NCBI GenBank assembly: GCA_020438595.1
Contig: JAGQUI010000055.1
Location: 1 to 10,799 of the forward strand
DNA: 10,799 nucleotides
Source: Propionibacteriaceae bacterium
Lineage (GTDB): Bacteria; Actinomycetota; Actinomycetes; Propionibacteriales; Propionibacteriaceae
Reading direction: 5' to 3'
Every line of letters starts with the position of its first letter. Within the stretch, counting starts at the first letter, position 1. Made by a program: the position numbers and the translations under genes. Shown piece after piece: positions 1 through 7,635 of this stretch. Under the pieces are notes generated by a model. It did no database searches. It was not told where the DNA came from and worked only from the letters and a program-made list of their open reading frames with translations.

Positions 1-651
1 ACGAAGCTGATCTGGGGCGCGGTCGCGATGACCATCATCGGGATCGTCGTGTTCACCCTGTTCTCCGCGCAGAAGGCCGCGCCCGACACCGAGTTGCCGC
101 CGACGCGGATCATCGTCGCCTGCCTGATCGTGTTCGCGATCGGCGGGCTGCTGGGCTTCCTCGGCCGGTTCGGCTCGCCGTCGCTGCGCTGCCTGATGTG
201 GGCGTCGGGCGGCTCGTTCTTCTACGGGCTCAGCTCTGCGCTGATCAAGACCGTCGCCGAACTGGTCAGGGGCGGGGACTTCACCGCCCGCCCGCTGTTC
301 TGGACGGCGGCCGCGTTCCTGCTGATCTGCTACCTCGTCGGCGGCTGGATGGTGCAGCAGGGCTACGCGAACGGGCCCGCCGAGATCGTCGTGGGGTCGA
401 TGACCACCACCGACCCGATCGTCGCGGTCACCTTCGGTCTGGCCGTGCTGGGCGAGGGCGTCCTGCTCGGCCCGCTGGATGCGCTGGGCATGGCGGTCAG
501 CGGCGCGGTCGCCGTCGCCGGCGTGTTCGTGCTCTCGAAGTACCACCCGGATGCGCAGGGCAACGAGCCCGCGGCCCCGCCCGGTTCCGCGGCGCCGGAC
601 TCCGAGCCGGACTCCACGCCGAGCCCCGAGGCGGAGCCGAGCGAACTCTGA
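1..651 (+). CDS. DMT/EamA-type membrane transporter, C-terminal part (5' end outside window)
   Basis: The frame is open from the first base (the first Met, at base 28, lies inside a membrane segment), so this is the C-terminal 216 residues of a longer protein. Six hydrophobic segments can be seen, at about residues 4-21, 37-58, 63-85, 98-120, 123-146 and 148-170. A polar tail rich in Pro, Ser, Glu and Ala (about residues 178-216) follows and is probably cytoplasmic and disordered. Six helices with short loops, small residues in the helices and a late segment reading TTDPIVAV...LGE suggest the second half of a ten-helix drug/metabolite transporter (EamA-like). In that fold the loop after the penultimate helix often carries a Pro and an acidic residue. 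The substrate cannot be told. It ends 4 nt from the convergent glycosyltransferase gene, with no hairpin between them. A different multi-helix permease is possible. Confidence 0.7.
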   Translation, partial: TKLIWGAVAMTIIGIVVFTLFSAQKAAPDTELPPTRIIVACLIVFAIGGLLGFLGRFGSPSLRCLMWASGGSFFYGLSSALIKTVAELVRGGDFTARPLFWTAAAFLLICYLVGGWMVQQGYANGPAEIVVGSMTTTDPIVAVTFGLAVLGEGVLLGPLDALGMAVSGAVAVAGVFVLSKYHPDAQGNEPAAPPGSAAPDSEPDSTPSPEAEPSEL

Positions 652-655
652 GGGC

Positions 656-1930
656 TCAGCGGCGCTCGGGTGCCCGCGCCGCGATCGCCGTCCGGTAGAC
701 CTCGACGTACGCGTCCCGCATCGCCGCGGCCGTGAGCCCGCTGCCGAGTTCGGCGGACGCGGCCGACATCGCGACCAGGCGATCGGTGTCGTCGACCAGT
801 TCGGCCATGCCGGCGGCGAGTTCACCGGCGCCGGGACCGGTGAGCACCGCGTTGTCCGGCCCGACCCCCACGCTGAGCCGGTCGTCGCAGTACAGGATCG
901 GGGTGCCCGCGGCGGCGGCCTCGGCCAGCACCAGGCCCTGGGTGTCGAACCGGTAGGACGCCAGGACGAACGCATCGGCGTCCGCGATCTCCTGCGCGAT
1001 CAGGTCGGCGTCGGTGAAGTGGCCGAGGAACCGCACCGTTCCGTGCGGGATCCGCGCGGCCTGCTGGCGCAGGGCGCCCTCGGCGGAGCCGGTGCCGACG
1101 ATGTGCAGCTCGGCGTCGTCGCGGCCGAGCCTCGCGAACGCGTCGAGGATCACATCGACGCGCTTCTCCGGTCCGAGCCGGCCGCAACTGAGGAACCGGG
1201 TCGGGCCGCCCCGCGGGCGCTTGCGCCGGGCCCGGCCGAACGCGTCCGGCACCCCGGAGGCGACCACGTGGCCGCGTCCGGCGAGCGCGCCGTCCGAGGC
1301 GTCCACGACCGCGTCGACGACGTAGCCCGCGGGGGAGGTGAAGGCGTCGACGGCGGAGGCCAGCCGGGCCAGGCTGCGCCAGTCGCGCCGGGCGAACGGC
1401 GAGTCGGAGGCCGCGTCCGGGTCGGGCGGGAGGTGCAGCGCCACGTCCGCGCCACGGCCGGCCACCCGGCGCAGCCAGCGTCCGGACCAGTCGAGGTAGG
1501 TGATCGAGTTCAGCCCGGACGACAGCGGGGTGGTGCGGTGGGTGCCGACGTAGTTGGAGTGGAACGTGTGCACGTGCGGGACGCCGGCCGCGCGGGCGAC
1601 CTGGGCGGCGAGGAAGATCGACCCGCGCTCGTTCTGGGAGTGCACCACGTCGAGGCGGTGGTCCGCCGCGATCCTGCGGGCGAGCCCGGGGAGCGTCTGC
1701 AGTGAGCAGAGGAAGCTGGGGGTGCCGGGCATCCGCCAGAACGGCAGGCCCTCCCAGGCCGCGTCGGCGGGCGGGGTGAACTTGGTCTTCGGCGCGAAGA
1801 GGGTGACGTGGTGGCCGGCCGAGACGAGCTGGTCGACCTGCATCTGGATCGAGCGGGACACCCCACCGGACTCGGGGTAGAAGTCGTCGGTGAAGATGCC
1901 CACCCTCACAGCGGTCTCCGGCGACGTCAC
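656..1930 (-). CDS. GT4-family glycosyltransferase (GT-B fold)
   Basis: This 424-residue protein probably transfers a sugar from a nucleotide-sugar (or GDP-mannose) donor to a lipid or glycan on the cytoplasmic face of the membrane. The N-terminal acceptor domain opens with VGIFTDDFYPESGGVSRSI (residues 10-28), the usual start of diacylglycerol glucosyltransferase and MgtA/PimB-like enzymes. A His-rich loop HTFHSNYVGTHRT lies at 121-133. The donor domain has GRLGPEKRVD (250-259; R251 and K256 are the expected phosphate-binding residues), HIVGTG (276-281) and FDTQGLVLAEAAAAGTP (328-344). In that last motif the first acidic residue of the EX7E pair is Asp329 rather than Glu; Glu337 is kept. The GTG start at 1930 has AGG 7 nt upstream. 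The same stretch, TAAGGT (1942-1937), could serve as a -10 for a leaderless mRNA. The family is clear; the exact acceptor is not. Confidence 0.85.
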   Translation of the reverse strand: MTSPETAVRVGIFTDDFYPESGGVSRSIQMQVDQLVSAGHHVTLFAPKTKFTPPADAAWEGLPFWRMPGTPSFLCSLQTLPGLARRIAADHRLDVVHSQNERGSIFLAAQVARAAGVPHVHTFHSNYVGTHRTTPLSSGLNSITYLDWSGRWLRRVAGRGADVALHLPPDPDAASDSPFARRDWRSLARLASAVDAFTSPAGYVVDAVVDASDGALAGRGHVVASGVPDAFGRARRKRPRGGPTRFLSCGRLGPEKRVDVILDAFARLGRDDAELHIVGTGSAEGALRQQAARIPHGTVRFLGHFTDADLIAQEIADADAFVLASYRFDTQGLVLAEAAAAGTPILYCDDRLSVGVGPDNAVLTGPGAGELAAGMAELVDDTDRLVAMSAASAELGSGLTAAAMRDAYVEVYRTAIAARAPERR

Positions 1931-1936
1931 CCGTTC

Positions 1937-1942
1937 ACCTTA
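1937..1942 (-). promoter_or_regulatory. Possible -10 hexamer / SD overlap for the GT4 gene
   Basis: On the minus strand GCTAAGGTGAACGG runs directly into the GTG start. TAAGGT fits the actinobacterial TANNNT -10 and ends 6 nt before the GTG, the spacing for a leaderless transcript. Its AGG could instead act as a Shine-Dalgarno sequence 7 nt from the GTG. The sequence alone cannot decide. No convincing -35 is seen. Confidence 0.35.
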
Positions 1943-1973
1943 GCGAGCGGGCCGCTCACGGCGCGTCAGCGCG

Positions 1974-1991
1974 ACGGGTCTCAGACCCCGT
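1974..1991. repeat. Short inverted repeat upstream of the GT4 gene
   Basis: ACGGGTC, a 3-nt loop TCA, then GACCCCGT form a small hairpin with one extra C. It abuts the first 55-bp repeat. It could be an operator, or the edge of the repeat insertion. No function can be assigned. Confidence 0.3.
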
Positions 1992-2155
1992 GGGCCGAAT
2001 GGGGGACGGTTCCTTACTCGGTCCACCTCCACACCACCACCGCAATGGACCGAATTGGGGACGGTTCCTTACTCGGTCCACCTCCACACCACCACCGCAA
2101 TGGACCGAGTCGGGGACGGTTCCTTACTCGGTCCACCTCCACACCACCACCGCAA
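1991..2155. repeat. Three tandem 55-bp hairpin-forming repeats
   Basis: Three head-to-tail copies occupy 1991-2045, 2046-2100 and 2101-2155. They differ only at unit positions 4, 9 and 11; the other 52 positions are identical. Each unit opens with TGGACCGA (TGGGCCGA in copy 1) and carries TCGGTCCA 19 nt further on, so each can fold into a stem around GGGACGGTTCCTTAC. The position-4 G of copy 1 still pairs as G-T, and G9 in copy 3 extends its stem to 10 bp. The rest of the unit is C-rich (CCTCCACACCACCACCGCAA). Since 55 is not a multiple of three, reading frames shift between copies and this is not coding. It looks like a dispersed extragenic (REP/MITE-like) repeat. I do not recognise a named family. 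Confidence 0.9.
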
Positions 2156-2235
2156 GGTGGCCACTATCGGCCGACTACGGCCGATACTGGCCACTTTGTT
2201 GAGGCGGGAGCGTGGACCGAGTGAGGAACCGTCCC
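2101..2235. repeat. ~125-bp imperfect palindrome with nested hairpins
   Basis: Bases 2113-2136 of the third 55-bp copy recur inverted at 2212-2235 with 23 of 24 positions matching. Nested inside is a second hairpin: GTGGCCACTATCGGCCG (2157-2173), loop ACTA, and its inverse at 2178-2194, with one C:C mismatch. This extends outward to 2154-2197 with A-T and G-T pairs. Both symmetry centres fall within 2 nt of each other (about 2174-2176), and the linkers are both C-rich on their own strand. The whole therefore behaves as one palindromic element. It lies 3' of the Pro-rich membrane protein gene and 5' of the glycosyltransferase gene on the minus strand. It may act as a terminator or be a non-autonomous mobile element. 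There is no T tract of the classical kind. Confidence 0.85.
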
Positions 2236-2250
2236 TGGTCCGGTCCGGGA

Positions 2251-2934
2251 CTAGCCGGAGACGGGCAACGCCGACATCTGCCGGCCAGCGGCCGTGAGCA
2301 GGATGATCGTGCTGGCGCCCCGCTGCAGCGGGAAGAACAGCCAGCCGGTCTCCTGGTTGCCGCTCTCGATGGGCATGCCGGAGAACTGCGGCGACTGCGA
2401 GCCGGGCTGGGACGCCGTGGCCTGCACGTCGTCGTTGCCGAAAGCCATGAACGAGTAGCTGATCGGGCCGTTGTCGGCCATCACGCGGATCTCGACCTCC
2501 AGGCCCGAGTCGGTCCACTGCTGGCGGAGGATCTCCCAGCGCCCGGTGCGGCGCTCGTCGGGCGTCACGAACGGCAACCCGGATCCGGACGAGGTCGCGC
2601 TGGGCTGGGCACTGGGGCTGGCGGACGCGGCCGGGTCCGACCGCGGGGCGACCAGGGTCGTGCCGGCCCAGATCAGGCCCGCGACCACCACGGCGACCAG
2701 CGCGACGAGGAGGGGTAACCGGGATCGTGGCGGCGCGAACTCCTCGATGGTGACCGAGGGGAGTGCGGGACCGCCGAGGGCCTGGCCCTGCGCGGGCGGT
2801 GGGGTCGGCGTCTCGTCGACGGACGGGCGGCCGGGCCCGGACAACGGCGCGGGCGCCCAGCCGGACGGCGGCGGGGTCGATCCGGTCGGGGGCTGGCCGC
2901 CGGACGGTCCGGCGGTGGGCTGTTCCTGGCTCAT
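2251..2934 (-). CDS. Single-pass membrane protein with Pro-rich N-terminus and extracytoplasmic beta-type domain (unknown function)
   Basis: This 227-residue protein has three parts. Residues 1-66 are Pro/Gly/Ser-rich, cytoplasmic and probably disordered. Residues 73-96 are one strong membrane helix (LPLLVALVAVVVAGLIWAG). After a Ser/Ala/Pro linker (about 98-120), a C-terminal domain of about 100 residues has alternating hydrophobic strands (WEILRQQW, LEVEIRVMA, ISYSFMAFG) and a late ETGWLFFPL segment. That last pattern recalls the immunoglobulin-like DUF4352 fold, a guess from pattern only. With no signal-peptidase site, it is probably anchored with its C-terminus outside. I chose the ATG at 2934. 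An in-frame ATG at 3048 would add 38 residues of low-quality sequence and overlap the divergent DUF4192 start. No clear Shine-Dalgarno is seen. Function unknown. Confidence 0.75.
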   Translation of the reverse strand: MSQEQPTAGPSGGQPPTGSTPPPSGWAPAPLSGPGRPSVDETPTPPPAQGQALGGPALPSVTIEEFAPPRSRLPLLVALVAVVVAGLIWAGTTLVAPRSDPAASASPSAQPSATSSGSGLPFVTPDERRTGRWEILRQQWTDSGLEVEIRVMADNGPISYSFMAFGNDDVQATASQPGSQSPQFSGMPIESGNQETGWLFFPLQRGASTIILLTAAGRQMSALPVSG

Positions 2935-2969
2935 CGCCGCCAAGGCTACCCCGGCCGCGGAGGCCCGCC

Positions 2970-3008
2970 TGTGGACAACCTCCCGGCCGGTCGGCCCCCT
3001 GTGGACGG
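2970..3008. promoter_or_regulatory. Two DnaA-box-like motifs between divergent genes
   Basis: TGTGGACAA (2970-2978) is the exact reverse complement of TTGTCCACA, the GC-rich actinobacterial form of the DnaA box. A second, imperfect copy, TGTGGACGG (3000-3008), lies 30 bp on in the same orientation. They sit in the 112-bp gap between the start codons of the Pro-rich membrane protein (2934) and DUF4192 (3047). The 13-mer CCTGTGGACAACC at 2968-2980 recurs at 9143-9155. The match is plain; the function is inferred. Confidence 0.4.
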
Positions 3009-3046
3009 GTGACCGTTCGGGCCCGGCGCTGCCGAGGATCCCGGGC

Positions 3047-4039
3047 ATGAGTGTCTCGGAACAGCCGGCCCGCCTGGCCGTGCGCAGCGTCGACGACCTG
3101 GTCGGCCTGGTGCCCTACTTGATCGGATTCCATCCCGAGGAGTCGCTGGTGGCGATGCTGCTCGAGAGTGGCCGGGTGGTGGTCACCGCCCGGGTCGATC
3201 TCGACGCCGTCGCACAGCCCGGGGCGCTGGACGCCCTGCTCGCGAGGTTGTTCGACCGCTTCCCGCACGCCGAGGGCTGGTTCCTCGCCTACACCGATGA
3301 CGACGAGGTGGCCTGGAACGTGCTGGCCGAGTGCGTGGAGCTGGTGGGGTTCGTCCGGCTCGGTAGGGTGCTGCAGGTGGGCAGCTGCGAGTGGCGGGCC
3401 GACTGCCCAGACGGCCCGGTCGGTGCGATCACCGGGGAGGTCGGTTCGGTGGCCGCGGCAGCGGCGGTGCTGGGCCTCCCGGCCCGGGCATCGCGGCGCG
3501 ACCTCGCCGCCGGTCTGGCCGGTCCGCCCGACGCAGAGGTGGCCGGGCTGCTCGAGCAGTTCGAGGCCGTCGGGACGGAACTGGAGGCGATCGGCCCTCG
3601 GGGGCGCAGGCGCCTGCTGCGCAAGCTGCTGGGCACCAAGGGCCCGGTTCCCGTCGACGACTGCGTCCGGCTCGCGCTGCTCGCCAGGCGTACCGAGGGC
3701 CAACTGGCGGTGCTGCGTGGGCTCGCCCGCGACAACGCCGACCAACAGTTGGAGCTGTGGGCGGCCGTGGTGCGGCACTGCCTGGTCGATCAGCGCCCGC
3801 ACGTGCTCGGGCTCGTCGGCATGGCGGCCTGGCAGACCGGTGACGGCGCGCTCCAGGTGGTCTGCCTGGAGGAACTGGACCGAATCGATCCCGCGGTGCC
3901 GATCGCGGCGCTGCTGGAGCTGCTCAACCGGAACGTGGTGCCACCGGACGCCTGGCTCGAGCTCCGTGACGTGCTGCTGGGCCTGCTCGAGGCGGAGGTC
4001 ACAACTGCTGACCGACCAGGTAGCCCACGAGGTAGGTGA
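3047..4039 (+). CDS. DUF4192 domain-containing protein
   Basis: This 330-residue protein begins with the hallmark of DUF4192: VRSVDDLVGLVPYLIGFHPEESLVAML (residues 12-38, interrupted here only by my choice of ends). It is followed by a paired strand with VVVTARVDLD (44-53). The family is common in Actinobacteria and has no established biochemical role that I know of. The protein has no signal peptide or membrane segment, so it should be cytoplasmic. The C-terminal half is Leu/Ala-rich and probably helical. The ATG at 3047 has GAGG 9 nt upstream and places the conserved block at the very N-terminus, as in relatives. The frame stays open further upstream, but that stretch lies opposite the Pro-rich membrane protein gene and looks like shadow coding. 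Its last 41 bp overlap the convergent VIT1-type gene. Confidence 0.88.
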   Translation: MSVSEQPARLAVRSVDDLVGLVPYLIGFHPEESLVAMLLESGRVVVTARVDLDAVAQPGALDALLARLFDRFPHAEGWFLAYTDDDEVAWNVLAECVELVGFVRLGRVLQVGSCEWRADCPDGPVGAITGEVGSVAAAAAVLGLPARASRRDLAAGLAGPPDAEVAGLLEQFEAVGTELEAIGPRGRRRLLRKLLGTKGPVPVDDCVRLALLARRTEGQLAVLRGLARDNADQQLELWAAVVRHCLVDQRPHVLGLVGMAAWQTGDGALQVVCLEELDRIDPAVPIAALLELLNRNVVPPDAWLELRDVLLGLLEAEVTTADRPGSPRGR

Positions 4040-4712
4040 GGCCCATGGCCAGGCTGCCCACCACGACGTTGCGGATCATCGCCCGGACCGGCCGGGCGCC
4101 GCCCAGCCGGGCGCTCACGAAGCCGGTGATCAGCAGCGCGCTGAGCACGGCGGCCACGGTGAGCGGCAGCCGCACCCCGAGCGGTGTGGTCACGATCGCG
4201 ACCAGCGGGATCACCGAGCCGGCGACGAAGGCGATCAGCGACGCCCGGGCCGCGGCCCACGGCGAGACCTGCTCGTCGGCGTCGAGGTTGAGGAACACCT
4301 GGGCGTGTGCGTCGAGGGCGGCGTGCTGGCTGAGTTCGGAGGCGACCTGTTCGGCCAGCTCGTGGGAGAGGCCACGCTCGGCGTAGTGGTCGGCCAGCTG
4401 GCGCAGCTTGCCGTGCGGGTCGGTGGCCAGTTCGTGTTCCTGCTGGCGGAGCGCGGCGAGCTCGCTGTCCTTCTGGCTGCTCACCGACACGTACTCGCCA
4501 CCGGCCATCGACAGGGCGCCGGCCACCATGCCGGCGAGGCCGGCGATCAGCAGGGCGACGGTGTCAGTGGTGGCGCCGGCGACACCGAAGACGAGGCCGG
4601 CGGTGGAGACGATGCCGTCGTTGGCGCCGAGCACTCCGGCGCGCAGCCAGTTGAGTCGCTGCGAGAGCGACTGGGTGGGAGCCGCGGCCGTGACCCCGGG
4701 GGTGATTGCCAT
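3999..4712 (-). CDS. VIT1/CCC1-family iron/manganese transporter
   Basis: This 237-residue membrane protein of the vacuolar iron transporter family probably moves Fe2+ or Mn2+ out of the cytosol in exchange for protons; in bacteria this serves metal detoxification. Helix 1 carries LRAGVLGANDGIVSTAGLVFG (residues 23-43, split by my choice of ends); Asp32 is the position equivalent to the metal-path Asp of plant VIT1. Helix 2 ends in ALSMAGGEYVSVSSQKD (66-82), with the conserved Met69 and Glu73. A soluble helical segment (about 84-145), rich in Glu, Asp and His, fits the cytoplasmic metal-binding domain. Three further helices are seen (about 155-176, 182-201, 213-234). The ATG at 4712 gives the usual family N-terminus; its ribosome site is weak (GAAAG). 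An iron box lies 38-56 nt upstream. Confidence 0.92.
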   Translation of the reverse strand: MAITPGVTAAAPTQSLSQRLNWLRAGVLGANDGIVSTAGLVFGVAGATTDTVALLIAGLAGMVAGALSMAGGEYVSVSSQKDSELAALRQQEHELATDPHGKLRQLADHYAERGLSHELAEQVASELSQHAALDAHAQVFLNLDADEQVSPWAAARASLIAFVAGSVIPLVAIVTTPLGVRLPLTVAAVLSALLITGFVSARLGGARPVRAMIRNVVVGSLAMGLTYLVGYLVGQQL

Positions 4713-4749
4713 GAATACAGTCTTTCGGGGCAAAACCCCTAGTCGCAAG

Positions 4750-4768
4750 CAAGGAAAGGCTTGCCTTA
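4750..4768. promoter_or_regulatory. DtxR/IdeR iron box upstream of the VIT1-type gene
   Basis: CAAGGAAAGGCTTGCCTTA matches the 19-bp DtxR/IdeR consensus TWAGGTWAGSCTWACCTWA at 16 of 19 positions on the plus strand. It also matches at 16 of 19 on the minus strand, as expected for a near-palindrome. It lies 38 to 56 nt upstream of the ATG of the iron/manganese transporter and about 110 bp from the leuS leader promoter. Control of an iron-efflux gene by the iron regulator is biologically sensible. Whether the metal-loaded regulator activates or represses here depends on a promoter I cannot place. Confidence 0.75.
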
Positions 4769-4878
4769 CCGGGGTCGCTGAGGCGGTTCGGCCGGCCACG
4801 GTACTGAATTGTTCGCAGATGCGGTTGTGCAGCGGGTCGGCCACGGCGGCCGGTGCGCGTCCGGGCGGAGCGATCCGA

Positions 4879-4884
4879 TACCAT
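4879..4884 (+). promoter_or_regulatory. -10 hexamer of the leuS leader promoter
   Basis: TACCAT fits TANNNT and ends 6 nt before the GTG of the leader peptide. Transcription should therefore start at or beside that GTG, giving a leaderless leader peptide. A good -35 is not visible at 4856-4862. Confidence 0.5.
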
Positions 4885-4890
4885 GTGCGG

Positions 4891-4920
4891 GTGCGCAACG
4901 CATCACTGCTGCTTCGATAG
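4891..4920 (+). CDS. Leucine leader peptide of the leuS attenuator
   Basis: A nine-codon frame GTG CGC AAC GCA TCA CTG CTG CTT CGA TAG encodes M-R-N-A-S-L-L-L-R. Three consecutive Leu codons (4906-4914) sit just before the stop. The stop codon directly abuts a perfect 10-bp hairpin, and leucyl-tRNA synthetase is encoded downstream, which is the expected layout of a leucine-sensing leader. No Shine-Dalgarno is present, but the -10 at 4879-4884 would place the transcript start at the GTG, so leaderless initiation is likely. A competing ATG at 4883 opens a Cys-rich frame ending at 4963; it does not fit the downstream gene and would need a start site further upstream. Confidence 0.7.
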   Translation: MRNASLLLR

Positions 4921-4946
4921 CCGCGGCTGCACGAGCAGTCGCGGCG

Positions 4947-4982
4947 GCCCCTGGCGAGCCTGACGGCCCGCGGGGGCTTTTT
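4947..4982 (+). terminator. Intrinsic terminator inside the leuS leader
   Basis: GCCCC (4947-4951) pairs with GGGGC (4973-4977). An inner GGC/GCC helix (4953-4955 with 4966-4968) is also possible. Five T residues (4978-4982) follow immediately. It lies 48 nt upstream of the leuS start, so it must be conditional. Confidence 0.7.
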
Positions 4983-5030
4983 CATGCCGAAGCGCAGGGC
5001 AGTGCACACCGACGAAGGAGAAACACCGAA

Positions 5031-7502
<2,472 letters not shown>

Positions 7503-7520
7503 GCGGTCGACTGCGCTCAC

Positions 7521-7629
7521 CGGTCCCTGAGGAGAACGAGCGGCGTCACCACGGTCCCTGAGGAGCCGCGGGGAACGAGCGGCGTCACCACGGTCCCTGA
7601 GGAGCCGCCGGGAACGAGCGGCGTCACGA
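7521..7629. repeat. Three tandem 31/39-bp GC-rich repeats between convergent genes
   Basis: Units lie at 7521-7551 (31 bp), 7552-7590 (39 bp) and 7591-7629 (39 bp). Each begins CGGTCCCTGAGGAG and ends AACGAGCGGCGTCAC plus CA or GA. The two 39-bp units contain an extra 8 bp (CCGCGGGG or CCGCCGGG) that the first lacks. With that insert, GCCGC pairs with GCGGC around a 9-nt loop, so only the longer units form the hairpin. The array fills the gap between leuS and the convergent phosphatase-fold gene. Its opening resembles GGTCCCTGAG-type intergenic repeats that I recall from other actinobacteria; that likeness is from memory. It may help end transcription from both sides, though no T tract is present. 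Confidence 0.85.
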
Positions 7630-7635
7630 AGGGCT

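Larger units (their letters stand above)
4891..4982 (+). promoter_or_regulatory. leuS leader: ribosome-mediated transcription attenuator
   Basis: Three mutually exclusive pairings can be drawn. The pause/anti-antiterminator stem 4921-4930 with 4935-4944 is 10 bp with one G-U and an ACGA loop. The antiterminator pairs CGCGG 4940-4944 with CCGCG 4968-4972, and GCC 4947-4949 with GGC 4965-4967. The terminator is GCCCC 4947-4951 with GGGGC 4973-4977, then T5. A ribosome stalled on the Leu codons (4906-4914) would cover the left arm of the first stem, freeing 4940-4949 for the antiterminator and letting leuS be transcribed when leucyl-tRNA is short. The pairings are visible; the mechanism is inferred by analogy with known amino-acid leaders. 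Confidence 0.7.

Noticed and set aside
652..655. Terminator between the convergent DMT and GT4 genes
   Set aside because: The gap is 4 nt and no hairpin with a T tract is seen on either side.
479..1705. Long plus-strand open frame opposite the glycosyltransferase
   Set aside because: It is an Arg/Gly/Val-rich shadow; the minus strand carries clear GT4 motifs throughout.
1990..2297. Overlapping open frames rich in His, Pro and Thr through the 55-bp repeats
   Set aside because: The period is not a multiple of three, so the same DNA is read in shifting frames. There is no ribosome site, and the variation follows hairpin pairing rather than codons.
2069..3802. Long minus-strand open frame across the repeats and opposite DUF4192
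   Set aside because: Composition is Arg/Gly/Pro/His-rich without domain pattern. It is out of phase with the supported minus-strand gene at 2251-2934 and antisense to DUF4192.
4883..4963. Cys-rich leader frame (starting M-C-G-C) from the ATG at 4883 ahead of leuS
   Set aside because: Cysteine sensing does not fit leuS, its stop lies inside the terminator region, and the overlapping Leu-Leu-Leu frame ends exactly at the first stem.
4860..5030. T-box riboswitch ahead of leuS
   Set aside because: There is no recognisable T-box sequence, and the leader is too short for the specifier stem. The leader-peptide model explains the structures better.
7521..7629. CRISPR array
   Set aside because: The units are contiguous tandem repeats with no unique spacers, and no cas genes are present.
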